DNA of 56,605 nt from Saccharibacillus soli (lineage in GTDB: Bacteria; Bacillota; Bacilli; Paenibacillales; Paenibacillaceae), in assembly GCA_002189105.1 (NCBI GenBank), contig NIOB01000009.1:1-56605 (forward strand). The letters run 5' to 3'. A program made the position numbers and the translations under genes. This document shows, piece by piece, positions 28,419 through 36,776 of the stretch (position 1 is its first letter; the number at the start of each line of letters is the position of its first letter). The notes beneath the pieces are model-generated. The model had not been told where the DNA came from. It saw only the letters and a program-made list of their open reading frames with translations, and searched no databases.

Positions 28419-29607
28419 AAAATGGGGAAAACTGGCGTCGCTCGGGGCAGTAGCAGTATTGTCATTTTCCGTGCTCGCAGCCTGCGGCGATAAAGCCGAC
28501 GACAGTGCGAAAGGCAGCGACACCGAAGTCAGCGATACGGCGAAAGTCAATGAAACAGCTGATGACACAGCCAAAGTGGACGACAAAGCAAAAACGGACG
28601 ACAAGGCAGATGCCAAAGATGATAGCAAAGTCATCGCTACGTATGACGGGGGACAAATTACCGAGAATCAGTTCAACAATGACCTGAATGTTCTGACACT
28701 GCTGAGACCGGAAGTGGCCCAGTACAAGGAAATGGGCGATTTCAAGAACTACATGCTGGACATCCAGATTGAATACGGCTATCTGAACAGCAAAGCAACG
28801 GCTGAACAAAAAGCAGCCGGTGAGAAACAGGCCGACGAGTGGATCAAGACCAACATCACAGACTCGGATCAAAAGGAACAAATTCAGACTTTCATGGACG
28901 AAGCGAGCGTAACAGAAGCTCAAATTCGTGACTATATGGCGAAATCGTTTGTAGCCGCTGAATATTATGAATCCGGTGTAACGGATGCAGATATTCAGAA
29001 GGAATTCGATGCCAACAAGAACAATTATGTCATGGCTGACGTCAGCCACATCCTGATTGGCTTGAAGGACAAAGAAGGCAAGGAACGCACGGATGCCCAA
29101 GCCAAGAAGCTGGCAGACGAAGTGAAAGCCAAGCTGAACAATGGCGGGAATTTTGAAGAACTGGCTAAACAGTACTCGGATGACGGTTCTGCTGCCAAGG
29201 GCGGCGAACTCGGTAACCAGGAAGTAGCGGGCTATGTTGAGGAGTTCAAGGACGCTTCGATCAAGCAGAAGGTTGGCGAAGTTGGTTCTCCGGTCAAGAC
29301 CCAGTTTGGCTACCACATTATCCGAGTGAATTCCAGAACCGACACGCTGACCGATGAAGTGAAGGAAAAGATTCGTAAAAACATCGCTTCGGAGAAGCTG
29401 AGCGCGTTTATGGATAAAGAGTTGGCTACAGTCACAAAGAGCAAGGAAGAATTTGCGACTGAAGAAGTACCGGCTGCCGGGGGTGCTCCGACAGACGGCG
29501 CAGCAACCGACGATGCAGATAAAGGTACAGCTCCGGATCAAGGGGCAGCCACCGATAAATCAGGCGAAGCCGGAACTTCGACTGAGACGAAGACAGACGG
29601 TAAATAA
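28399..29607 (+). CDS. PrsA/SurA-like peptidyl-prolyl isomerase lipoprotein
   Basis: This is an extracytoplasmic foldase anchored by a lipid. The signal peptide ends in the lipobox VLAAC (Cys at about residue 32). It is followed by a 45-residue Asp/Lys-rich linker, a SurA-type N-terminal chaperone domain, a parvulin domain (VSHILIGLKDKEG, FEELAKQYSDDGSAAKGGELG and FGYHIIRV) and an acidic, Thr/Ala-rich tail. The length is 402. ATG 28399 follows AAGGGAG inside the mfd end, so the two are coupled. In B. subtilis the place after mfd holds spoVT; a related gene (yacD) lies near cysK instead. Confidence 0.9.
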   Translation: MMQLSHKKWGKLASLGAVAVLSFSVLAACGDKADDSAKGSDTEVSDTAKVNETADDTAKVDDKAKTDDKADAKDDSKVIATYDGGQITENQFNNDLNVLTLLRPEVAQYKEMGDFKNYMLDIQIEYGYLNSKATAEQKAAGEKQADEWIKTNITDSDQKEQIQTFMDEASVTEAQIRDYMAKSFVAAEYYESGVTDADIQKEFDANKNNYVMADVSHILIGLKDKEGKERTDAQAKKLADEVKAKLNNGGNFEELAKQYSDDGSAAKGGELGNQEVAGYVEEFKDASIKQKVGEVGSPVKTQFGYHIIRVNSRTDTLTDEVKEKIRKNIASEKLSAFMDKELATVTKSKEEFATEEVPAAGGAPTDGAATDDADKGTAPDQGAATDKSGEAGTSTETKTDGK

Positions 29608-29626
29608 GAAGGTTAGCCTCATAATA

Positions 29627-29697
29627 GTGCCCGCGCCTCTTTATGGGGCGCAGCAGGGCACGCTCTGAAATAGCGCGGGTATTCGCGCTATTTTTTT
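29627..29697 (+). terminator. Hairpin plus strong terminator after the PrsA-like gene
   Basis: A first hairpin, GTGCCC-GCGCC with GGGCGC-GGGCAC (29627-29661), is followed by AAATAGCGCG/CGCGCTATTT with a run of T (29668-29697). The latter is a classical intrinsic terminator. Confidence 0.85.
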
Positions 29698-29726
29698 GAG
29701 CCTAAAATCGGCGGGAAGGAGGCTGC

Positions 29727-31541
29727 ATGATGAAAACGCCCAAGTCGTCAGGGCTGCTGCGAGGAGCCTTCATTCTGGGAGCAGCGGCGATTCTATCCAA
29801 GCTGATCGGCACCCTTCAGAAAATTCCGCTGCAAAATATCGGGGGAGACAGCGTATTTGGCATTTACACCACGGTGTATTCGTTTTATACGTTTCTGGCG
29901 GTGTTCGTGACCGCTGCGCTGCCGGCAGCGATCTCCAAATATGTAGCGGAACGAACGGCAAACAGTGATGAAAAGGGAATCCGTGCGGTACTTCGTGCCG
30001 GTCTGCTGACCTCCTGTTCGGCGGGGCTGGTCATGGCGCTGGCCATGTGGCTGCTCGCGCCGCTCATCTCGCATTGGATTGGCAGTGAACACACGCTGCT
30101 GCCGCTGCGCGTGGTGTCCCTTGCGCTGCTTGTCGTGCCGCCCATGGCGGCGCTGCGCGGCTTCTTCCAGGGGATGCAGCAGGCGCTTCCGACCGCCGTG
30201 TCGCAGGTCTCTGAACAGATCATGCGGGTCAGCGTCATGGTCGCCCTGCTGCTTACCTTAAATGCAGCCGGAGCTTCCGATGAGCGAATCGCCGCGGGCG
30301 CGGCACTGGGTTCGCTGGCTGGCGGGATAGCCGGCCTCGGAGTCATGTTGGGATTCTGGCGGCATCATGTCAGACAACGTTCCAGAGCTGAGGCTGTACC
30401 TTCCTCCAAGACACGTCTGGAGCAGGAATATATAACGGCACAGCACATTTCGGGGCAAGTGGATTCAGGCGGTGGAATGTCGTCTGGGGAGACGGCTTCA
30501 ATGGATGAAGGTGTGCGCATCCAGAGTGCTCATGAGCAGGGAAGAGATTCAGCGGGACAGGGAAATTCCGACAGATCGTCTGCAAACGCGGTTTCCAATC
30601 CGGCCGCCGGACATGCAGGCTGGGTGAAGCGGCTGCTGATCTACGCCATTCCTGTATTCGTCGGTTCGCTATCGCAGCCGCTGCTGGGGCTGGTCGATAC
30701 CTTGACGGTTCCCCGGCTGCTGCAAGGCGCAGGCTGGGGCGACCTGGCGGCGATGGAGCAGTTCGGCATCTATAACCGTGGGATGCCTCTGGTTCAGCTC
30801 GTCTTCATGCTGGCGACCTCCTTGTCTACGCTGCTGCTGCCCGCCATCGCGGATGCCAAGGCGCGAGGCGAGGAAGGGCGGATCGCCGCATCCGCCGGCA
30901 TTGCGCTGCGCTGGCTGTGGCTGCTTGGCCTGACCGCATCTGCGGGTCTGGCTGTGCTGGCCGGCCCGGTCAACGTCATGCTGTACGCGGACGCCCAGGG
31001 TACGGACGCGCTGCGCTGGACGGCGCTGTCCGCCGCAGGCGGAACGCTCGGCATCGTCTCTGCCGCGCTGCTGCAAGGCATGGGGGCCGTCCGTGCCCCC
31101 GCACTGTTCCTGCTCGTCTCGGCGGCGCTGAAGCTGCTGCTCAATCTGCTGCTGGTGCCGCAGATGGGGGTCTCCGGCGCCGCCCTGTCCGGCGCCGTGT
31201 CCTATATGGCCGCCGCGCTGCTCGGCGTCCTGGTGCTCGCCCGGTTGACCGGGCTGCGCGGCAGCGTTCGCGCCGCGCTGCTCCAGCCCCTGCTGTTGGC
31301 GGGGCTGACGGCGCTGGCTGCCTACGGCGCCCGCCTGCTGTGCGGCGGGCTGCTCTCCGCCGCAGGCTTCGGCGGCCGCGCGGGGGCGCTGCTGACGAGC
31401 GTCTCCGGCGTCGCAGCGGGCGTGCTCGCCTTCGCCGCCGCGCTGGTGTTCACCCGCGCGGTCTCGGACGCGGAGCTGTCCGCACTGCCCGGCGGCGCGA
31501 GACTCGCCGCCCTGGCAAGACGCCTTCGCCGCGAGTCTTGA
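29727..31541 (+). CDS. MATE-like polysaccharide/lipid flippase (SpoVB/YabM family)
   Basis: This is an integral membrane protein of the MVF/MATE superfamily with about 14 hydrophobic segments over 604 residues. It is likely a lipid-linked precursor exporter. It starts with the family pattern LLRGAFILGAAAILSKLIG and IPLQNIGGD. B. subtilis YabM has about 530 residues; the excess is a hydrophilic, Ser/Gly/Glu-rich loop at residues about 218-290. ATG 29727 or 29730 follows GGAAGGAGG. The last 600 bp are extremely GC-rich and create long antisense open frames. Despite the family name it is not specific for sporulation. Confidence 0.88.
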   Translation: MMKTPKSSGLLRGAFILGAAAILSKLIGTLQKIPLQNIGGDSVFGIYTTVYSFYTFLAVFVTAALPAAISKYVAERTANSDEKGIRAVLRAGLLTSCSAGLVMALAMWLLAPLISHWIGSEHTLLPLRVVSLALLVVPPMAALRGFFQGMQQALPTAVSQVSEQIMRVSVMVALLLTLNAAGASDERIAAGAALGSLAGGIAGLGVMLGFWRHHVRQRSRAEAVPSSKTRLEQEYITAQHISGQVDSGGGMSSGETASMDEGVRIQSAHEQGRDSAGQGNSDRSSANAVSNPAAGHAGWVKRLLIYAIPVFVGSLSQPLLGLVDTLTVPRLLQGAGWGDLAAMEQFGIYNRGMPLVQLVFMLATSLSTLLLPAIADAKARGEEGRIAASAGIALRWLWLLGLTASAGLAVLAGPVNVMLYADAQGTDALRWTALSAAGGTLGIVSAALLQGMGAVRAPALFLLVSAALKLLLNLLLVPQMGVSGAALSGAVSYMAAALLGVLVLARLTGLRGSVRAALLQPLLLAGLTALAAYGARLLCGGLLSAAGFGGRAGALLTSVSGVAAGVLAFAAALVFTRAVSDAELSALPGGARLAALARRLRRES

Positions 31542-31731
31542 CGTCGGCTGCCCGCTGCCGCCTACAGACTGCCCTGCTTTTGCGGATAGCAGCCCAAACC
31601 CTGCGACTTTTGCTGAAGATTCCACTTTTTTTGTTTGCGGGAACGCCTGTGCGCATTTTGGATTCGCAATTCGCCGAAACCCGTGATATAGTGGTAAAAT
31701 GCGAGGTGCAGCGGAAGGAGAGGGTAAGGCA

Positions 31732-33222
31732 ATGAGTAAGGGAATTACGGTCGTCGGACTTGGTTCGGGCGATCCGGACCAACTGACACTGGGCATCTGG
31801 AAGCTTCTCCAAGGAGAGAGCCGTGTCTATGTGCGGACGCAGGAGCACCCGGTCATGAACCGCATTGCGGAAGCGGGCATTTCCTTTGAATCTTTTGATT
31901 CGATCTATGAAGAGAATGATTCCTTTGGAGACGTCTATGAGACGATTGCCCGCAGGGTCATCGAGCTGTCGGGGAGTGGTGGATTGGTCTATGCCGTCCC
32001 CGGCCACCCGATGGTTGCGGAGAAGACCGTGCTGCTCCTGCGTGAATATGCACAGCAGGCAGGGATTCCGCTGAAGGTACTGGGCGGGGAGAGTTTTCTC
32101 GACCAGGCTTTCGTCCGTTTGGGATTTGATCCGATCGAAGGTTTCCAATTGCTGGACTCTTCCGACGTCACGGCGGAGCATATTCGCCCTTCCCTGCATA
32201 CGTTGATTGGTCAGGTCTACGATTCGTTGACCGCCTCCGAGGTTAAACTCGGATTGATGGAAGTCTATCCTGACGATCATCCTGTCGTTGTAGGCCATGC
32301 GCTCGGCGTGGAAGGCGAGGAGCAGATCCTCCGCGTTCCGCTGTTTGAGCTTGACCGATTGGAAGGGTACGGTAACCTCTCTCTGGTCTACATACCCCGA
32401 AGTGACGACGACTCGCTGCGTTCGGGAAGTTTTGCAAGGCTGCATGAGATTGTTGGAATCCTGCGCAGTCCGGGCGGATGTCCTTGGGACATCGAACAGA
32501 CCCACGCTTCGCTCCGCAAGAATCTGATTGAGGAGACGTACGAAGTGCTGGAGACGATCGACGAGGACGATCCGGATCATATGCGTGAGGAACTGGGCGA
32601 TCTGCTGCTGCAAGTCATGCTTCACTCCCGCATGGAGGAGGAAGTCGGTACGTTTAACGTATACGACGTCATTCGCGGCTTGAACGAGAAGCTGCTGTTC
32701 CGCCATCCTCATGTATTTGGCGACGAGGCCGCCGGCAACGCGGAAGAGGCGCTCAAAAACTGGGATGCCATGAAGGCCGAGGAGAAGAAGCGCAAGGGTC
32801 TATCCGAAGCCAACGCTTCGCTCCTCGACGGCGTGCCCAAGGATCTTCCTGCCCTGATGAAAGCTTACAAGCTTCAGAAGAAGGCAGCGAAAGTCGGTTT
32901 CGACTGGGAGGAGATCTCCAGCGTGTTTGCCAAGATCGAAGAAGAACTGGGTGAACTGAGACAGGAATTGGCCGAGGGGGCCGATGCCGAGTCACTAAAG
33001 CTGGAATTGGGCGACCTGCTATTCTCGGCGGTTAACGCCGCTCGTTTCCTTGACATCGATCCAGAGGAAGCTCTATCTCTGGTGAACCGCAAGTTCCAGC
33101 GCCGCTTCCGCTACATCGAAGATCGGCTGCGTGAACAGGGACGTTCGCCTCAAGAAAGCTCGCTCGAAGAGATGGATGGTCTTTGGAATGAAGCCAAGAC
33201 TGTGGAAACGTCCGCCGAATGA
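31732..33222 (+). CDS. mazG: MazG family protein with N-terminal tetrapyrrole methylase domain (YabN)
   Basis: This is a two-domain protein of 496 residues. The N-terminal part (1-215) is a SAM-dependent tetrapyrrole methylase fold (VVGLGSGDPDQLTLG, GHPMVAEKTV). The C-terminal part is a MazG NTP pyrophosphatase with a repeated metal-binding EExxE-type helix (IEETYEVLETID, EELGDLLLQVMLHS, then again ELGDLLFSAVNAARFL). The MazG part hydrolyses NTP to NMP and PPi in house-cleaning. ATG 31732 follows AGGAGAGGG. The same fusion is found in B. subtilis yabN. Confidence 0.94.
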   Translation: MSKGITVVGLGSGDPDQLTLGIWKLLQGESRVYVRTQEHPVMNRIAEAGISFESFDSIYEENDSFGDVYETIARRVIELSGSGGLVYAVPGHPMVAEKTVLLLREYAQQAGIPLKVLGGESFLDQAFVRLGFDPIEGFQLLDSSDVTAEHIRPSLHTLIGQVYDSLTASEVKLGLMEVYPDDHPVVVGHALGVEGEEQILRVPLFELDRLEGYGNLSLVYIPRSDDDSLRSGSFARLHEIVGILRSPGGCPWDIEQTHASLRKNLIEETYEVLETIDEDDPDHMREELGDLLLQVMLHSRMEEEVGTFNVYDVIRGLNEKLLFRHPHVFGDEAAGNAEEALKNWDAMKAEEKKRKGLSEANASLLDGVPKDLPALMKAYKLQKKAAKVGFDWEEISSVFAKIEEELGELRQELAEGADAESLKLELGDLLFSAVNAARFLDIDPEEALSLVNRKFQRRFRYIEDRLREQGRSPQESSLEEMDGLWNEAKTVETSAE

Positions 33223-33234
33223 CAAAATGTTCAA

Positions 33235-33320
33235 AGCGGTCAGCGGCAGCACAGGAATCCGCCTCCTTATCCAGAATAGGAGAGATAAGGCGTGAGAGCT
33301 GCTGACGTTGGCCGACCGCT
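33235..33320 (+). other. Long nested RNA stem between mazG and hup
   Basis: Three co-linear stems are visible: AGCGGTC (33235-33241) with GACCGCT (33314-33320), GCAGC (33246-33250) with GCTGC (33298-33302), and CCTTATC (33265-33271) with GATAAGG (33284-33290). There is no T tract. The rest of 33321-33506 shows no gene and no clear promoter. No known RNA family was recognised. Confidence 0.5.
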
Positions 33321-33506
33321 GCTTGTAGAGTGAGCACTGTGGTTTGAAGTCACCGTGTGGTGAAACTGCCGAACTTTGCAAGCCGATCAACGGATAATCG
33401 CGTCAGCGAGGGTCAAGCCCGCGCTCCGCTTATCATTATTGAGCGTTACGTTCTCTTATCGAGAGCGGCAAAACGCGACCTTAAAATCCTGGGAGGAATG
33501 AAACCA

Positions 33507-33779
33507 ATGAATAAAACAGAACTCATCAACAGCATCGCAGAAAAAAGCGGCGTAGGCAAAAAAGAAGTTGAAGCAGTATTGAACGGATTCATGGACGGCG
33601 TGAGCGAAGCTCTGGCTGCCGGCGATAAAGTTCAACTGATCGGCTTCGGTACCTTTGAAACTCGTAAGCGTGCAGGTCGTACAGGCCGCAATCCGCAAAC
33701 AGGTGAGCCAATCACGATTCCGGAATCGAGTGTTCCTGCGTTCAAAGCAGGCAACAAACTCAAAGACGCGGTTAAGTAA
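33507..33779 (+). CDS. hup: DNA-binding protein HU
   Basis: This is a histone-like nucleoid protein, 90 residues (standard). MNKTELINSIAEKSG, GFGTFETRKRAGRTGRNPQTG and PAFKAGNKLKD are canonical; the RNPQTGE arm contacts the DNA minor groove. ATG 33507 is used because GGGAGG (33491-33496) is well spaced from it but too close to ATG 33498. HU is not at this site in B. subtilis. rqcP follows after 2 nt. Confidence 0.96.
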   Translation: MNKTELINSIAEKSGVGKKEVEAVLNGFMDGVSEALAAGDKVQLIGFGTFETRKRAGRTGRNPQTGEPITIPESSVPAFKAGNKLKDAVK

Positions 33780-33781
33780 TT

Positions 33782-34060
33782 ATGCGTGTCGATAAATTCC
33801 TGAAAGTGTCCAGGCTCATCAAGCGGCGTACCGTAGCGAAGGACGTGTCCGAACAAGGTCGCGTGCTTATCAACGGCCGCGAGGCCAAGCCCAGCGCTTC
33901 GGTGAAAATCGGCGACGAAATTACCGTGCAGTTCGGCCAGAAGCTCGTCACCGTTCGCGTCGAACGCATCGCCGATACGACCCGCAAGGACGAAGCCGCA
34001 GGCATGTATACCGTTGTGAAGGAAGAGCCAATCCCCCGCGAGGATGGCTTCAACTTCTAA
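33782..34060 (+). CDS. rqcP: RqcP, S4-domain ribosome quality-control factor (YabO)
   Basis: This is a small RNA-binding protein (92 residues) that works with RqcH on the 50S subunit to support poly-alanine tailing of stalled nascent chains. The whole N-terminal half is an S4 fold: MRVDKFLKVSRLIKRRTVAK and GRVLINGREAKPSASVKIGD. The ribosome site is poor and it starts 2 nt after the hup stop, so it depends on translational coupling. In spore formers yabP and yabQ follow; here a terminator and 314 bp of noncoding DNA lead to divIC. Confidence 0.94.
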   Translation: MRVDKFLKVSRLIKRRTVAKDVSEQGRVLINGREAKPSASVKIGDEITVQFGQKLVTVRVERIADTTRKDEAAGMYTVVKEEPIPREDGFNF

Positions 34061-34070
34061 TCTCATCAAT

Positions 34071-34105
34071 CGAGGTGTTTTCGCTCCGGCGAGAACACCT
34101 TTTTG
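34071..34105 (+). terminator. Terminator after rqcP
   Basis: AGGTGTTTTCGC(T) pairs with (G)CGAGAACACCT (G-U pairs included), followed by TTTTT. Confidence 0.85.
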
Positions 34106-34191
34106 CGCTACAATTTTCAATTTTTGCGCGTCAGCACCGTCTTTTTTGTGTTAATGTTTAAGATAGGTTGCGAGTTAGGCAGTAAAGACTA

Positions 34192-34220
34192 TTGACCAGG
34201 CATTTGGTGGGGAATAATAG
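34192..34220 (+). promoter_or_regulatory. Promoter of divIC
   Basis: TTGACC (34192-34197), a 17-bp spacer and TAATAG (34215-34220). A small terminator-like hairpin, AAGGGA/TCCCTT with a T run (34266-34293), lies in the 150-nt leader and may attenuate it. Otherwise 34106-34374 is empty: this is where yabP and yabQ would be expected. Confidence 0.5.
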
Positions 34221-34374
34221 TTCCGGCGTTCTATCGAACCCGCTCGCTATTTAACCGATAATGATAAGGGAACCGTGCGCATGATCCCTTTTTCGGCCGC
34301 GCATCGGTCTACAGCCATAGTTCTATACATCAAGCTTACATAAAAGCCGGTTCAGTCCGGTGAAGGAGGGTTCC

Positions 34375-34767
34375 ATGAGAGCGACTTCCGCAGCAAGAAA
34401 GGCAAACCGACAACAGACTGAACGAACGAAGAAACCAGCTCGAACCGAGGTTCGACGTACTTCTTCCAATCGACAGCAGAGCGGCAAGAAGCGTTTGCGC
34501 TTATGGGCCGTCTTGATGATTGTGCTGTTTGGTTGGGCAGGGTATACGGTGTTTAACCAGTCCGGTCTGATCGCCAGCAAAGCTTCCCAACTGGAGGCAA
34601 GCTCGCAGGTCAAAGCCAAAAGTCAATCCAAGCTGAATGATGTTCAAACCGAGATCAAACGTCTGCAAGATCCGGAGTATATTTTGGAAATCGCACGTAA
34701 GGAATACAATATGTATAAACCGGAAGAGATCCCGATCAAGGTGACCGGAGAAGGCGGCGGAGAGTAG
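34375..34767 (+). CDS. divIC: Septum formation initiator DivIC/FtsB
   Basis: This is a single-pass membrane protein of the divisome (130 residues), partner of FtsL and DivIB. The N-terminal cytoplasmic part is basic (about 45 residues), followed by one membrane segment (LWAVLMIVLFGWAGYTVF) and an extracellular coiled coil (about residues 68-108) with the family end DPEYILEIARKEYNMYKPEE. ATG 34375 follows GAAGGAGGG. The gene is monocistronic between its own promoter and that of the S1 gene. Confidence 0.92.
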   Translation: MRATSAARKANRQQTERTKKPARTEVRRTSSNRQQSGKKRLRLWAVLMIVLFGWAGYTVFNQSGLIASKASQLEASSQVKAKSQSKLNDVQTEIKRLQDPEYILEIARKEYNMYKPEEIPIKVTGEGGGE

Positions 34768-34797
34768 TTTTCCCGCGGTTTTATGCGGTTTTGTTTG

Positions 34798-34826
34798 TTG
34801 ACCGGCGTTAACGCTTCCGTTATAAT
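34798..34826 (+). promoter_or_regulatory. Strong promoter of the S1-domain gene
   Basis: TTGACC (34798-34803), a 17-bp spacer and a perfect TATAAT (34821-34826). Confidence 0.75.
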
Positions 34827-34836
34827 CAAATCACCG

Positions 34837-34872
34837 CAGGCCGGAAGCTGATAGGTCCGGCTGTATATTTTT
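34837..34872 (+). promoter_or_regulatory. Leader hairpin, possible attenuator, before the S1 gene
   Basis: CAG(G)CCGGA pairs with TCCGGCTG, followed by TATATTTTT. It begins just after the promoter, so most of a short leader transcript is hairpin. It could be an early terminator; no binding site is recognisable. Confidence 0.45.
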
Positions 34873-34893
34873 AAGGGAGGATCATTTTATTCT

Positions 34894-35451
34894 ATGGCAA
34901 TTGAAGTGGGCACCAAATTAGAGGGCAAAGTGACAGGCATCACGCATTTTGGAGCATTTGTGGATTTGTCCGGAGGTGTCACGGGTCTCGTTCACATCTC
35001 GGAAATCGCCGACAATTACGTAAAAGATGTGAATGACCACCTGAAGATCGGCGATGTCGTGACGGTTAAAGTCATTAACGTAGACAAGGATGGCAAGATT
35101 GGCTTGTCCATCAAGCAAACCGTGGACAGACCAGCTGGCTCTGCGCCTGCACCATCTTCTCGTCCGCCTAGAACCGATCGCGGTCCAAGCGGCGGTGGCA
35201 GCGGAGAACGCTACAACGGCGGCGGTGGTGGCGGTGGATTCAATCGTGATCGTGGCCCAAGCGGCGGCGGTGGCGGCAGACCTTCGAGGCCTCCTGGCGG
35301 TAAACCTGCATTCGGTGGTAAGCCCTCGTTCGGCAAGCCTTCGTTCGATGATAAATTGTCCCGTTTCCTTAAAGACAGCGAAGAAAGAATTTCTTCGATC
35401 AAGAAAAACACGGAATCCAAACGCGGAGGCCGTGGCGCCAAGAGATCGTAA
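34894..35451 (+). CDS. yabR: S1 RNA-binding domain protein (YabR type) with Gly/Arg tail
   Basis: This is an RNA-binding protein of 185 residues. The N-terminal 75 residues form one S1 domain (VGTKLEGKVTGITHFGAFVDL, GGVTGLVHISEIA, DKDGKIGLSIKQ). The remaining part is Gly/Pro/Arg-rich, with GGG runs resembling RGG-type RNA-binding tails, ending in a basic helix (SRFLKDSEERISSIKKNTES). B. subtilis YabR has about 128 residues, so the glycine tail is enlarged. In B. subtilis spoIIE follows; it is absent here. Confidence 0.9.
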   Translation: MAIEVGTKLEGKVTGITHFGAFVDLSGGVTGLVHISEIADNYVKDVNDHLKIGDVVTVKVINVDKDGKIGLSIKQTVDRPAGSAPAPSSRPPRTDRGPSGGGSGERYNGGGGGGGFNRDRGPSGGGGGRPSRPPGGKPAFGGKPSFGKPSFDDKLSRFLKDSEERISSIKKNTESKRGGRGAKRS

Positions 35452-35513
35452 TTGAAATCGGAATTCGGCAGGCTCATCTGAATTTGTCATCCGTTTCATG
35501 CTTATAATTGCGA

Positions 35514-35548
35514 ACACCGCGAACGGCAAAGCCATTCGCGGTTTTTTG
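35514..35548 (+). terminator. Terminator after the S1-domain gene
   Basis: ACCGCGAA pairs with TTCGCGGT, followed by TTTTT. Confidence 0.9.
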
Positions 35549-35793
35549 ACGTATTCGTGCTTGATGAAGTAGAGAGATTCAGCGAAAAACGCGATGCGTC
35601 CGATAAAAGAACAGGAATCCGCCTTTGCCTTCAGTCAGGAGGATGTAGGACCGGAAACGTTATGGTACACTGGATGCGAATGGCGGAAATGTCAGTGTTT
35701 ATGAGGGGGATATGCGCAGGATCGAGTCGGCGCACATGCCGTATGCCCAATCAGCCCATTCGCTGGATTCGCACCGTGAGGGAGGGATGCCAA
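35549..35793 (+). other. Noncoding interval where spoIIE would be expected
   Basis: A frame is open from 35557, but the text before 35794 lacks protein character and no ribosome site supports it. A weak extended -10 (TGGTACACT, about 35663-35671) is the only promoter-like signal. There is no tRNA gene and no spoIIE remnant that I can recognise. Confidence 0.5.
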
Positions 35794-36726
35794 GTGACTG
35801 CACCAGATCTGCCGGGATTTACGCCAGGAACGGTCGTAACCGGGGCGTCCCAAGGCGGACAATATACGATTGAATCCTTGATTGGACATGGCGCGAATGG
35901 TCACGTCTATCTGGTTCGTACTGCAAGCGGTCAGCAGGCTGCTCTGAAGGCTGGGCCGGAGAAGCCGGAGCTTAAGGCAGAGGTCGAGGTGCTGGCTGAA
36001 TTGAGGAAGTCGGAGCTGGAGCAAGGGATTCGGCGTTCTTTCCTGCTGGATGCTGATCGTTTCAAAGCGAAGGGCCAGACTATTCCTTTTTATGTGATGA
36101 AATTTGTCCGTGGAGTGCCGATTGATGCGTATATCCGCAAGTATGGGTATCGCCAGATTGGAGCTGCCGGCCTTGCGCTGCTGGATCGTCTGTCAGGTCT
36201 GCACCAGGCAGGATTTGTTTTTGGAGACCTTAAGCCCTGCCATGTCTTGGTTGAAAAGAGCGGGCTCGTGGAACTCGTCGATTACGGTGGAGCAAGCCGG
36301 ATCGGCAGCAGCGTCAAGCAGTACAGCGGTTGGTATGACCGAAAATATTGGAACGCAGGTACCCGTACAGCCGATGCAGGGTATGATCTGTTTGCTTTTG
36401 CGGTGCTGTGCTTGCATGTCTTTGATGAACAGGGACTCAGACGGCTGGATGCGGCTCTGCTGCCGCAGACGCGCAGCGCAGAAGATCTGGTGCAGCTTGC
36501 TGGCCGGATTCCGCCTCTCAAGCCCTTTGAGCCATGGTTTCAGCGTGCGCTGCGCGGCAGCTTTACCCACTCGCAGGAAGCTTACATGCAGTGGAAAGTC
36601 TTGAGTCAATCCTATCCGATGGGTCGGCACCGTCGAGCAAGGCGTGCTTCAAGGCTGCTGACAGCGGCCTTCTGTGCTTCCTTGCTGCTGCTGGGTGCAG
36701 TCGTCTACACGGCGCTGTCGCTGTGA
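35794..36726 (+). CDS. yabT: YabT-type membrane serine/threonine protein kinase
   Basis: This Hanks-type kinase (310 residues) has a C-terminal membrane anchor (residues about 285-308). Motifs are a glycine loop IGHGANGHVYLV, the ATP lysine in QAALKAG, a catalytic loop FGDLKPCHVLV and a DFG-like VDYGG, followed by the YDRKYWNAGTRTADAGYDLFAFAV block shared with B. subtilis YabT. The catalytic Asp is present but the metal-binding Asn of GDLKPDN is His here. GTG 35794 has GGGAGGG 7 nt upstream. YabT in B. subtilis is a DNA-activated kinase made during sporulation. Here it persists without spoIIE and yabS. Confidence 0.88.
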   Translation: MTAPDLPGFTPGTVVTGASQGGQYTIESLIGHGANGHVYLVRTASGQQAALKAGPEKPELKAEVEVLAELRKSELEQGIRRSFLLDADRFKAKGQTIPFYVMKFVRGVPIDAYIRKYGYRQIGAAGLALLDRLSGLHQAGFVFGDLKPCHVLVEKSGLVELVDYGGASRIGSSVKQYSGWYDRKYWNAGTRTADAGYDLFAFAVLCLHVFDEQGLRRLDAALLPQTRSAEDLVQLAGRIPPLKPFEPWFQRALRGSFTHSQEAYMQWKVLSQSYPMGRHRRARRASRLLTAAFCASLLLLGAVVYTALSL

Positions 36727-36776
36727 GGACTGCCGAACGCTGCACCAAGCGGATTGCTGCAATGGAGGCCGTTTGA

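Noticed and set aside
30669-31796. 375-codon minus-strand frame opposite the flippase end
   Set aside because: Extremely GC-rich, Gln/Gly/Arg-rich translation typical of an antisense artefact.
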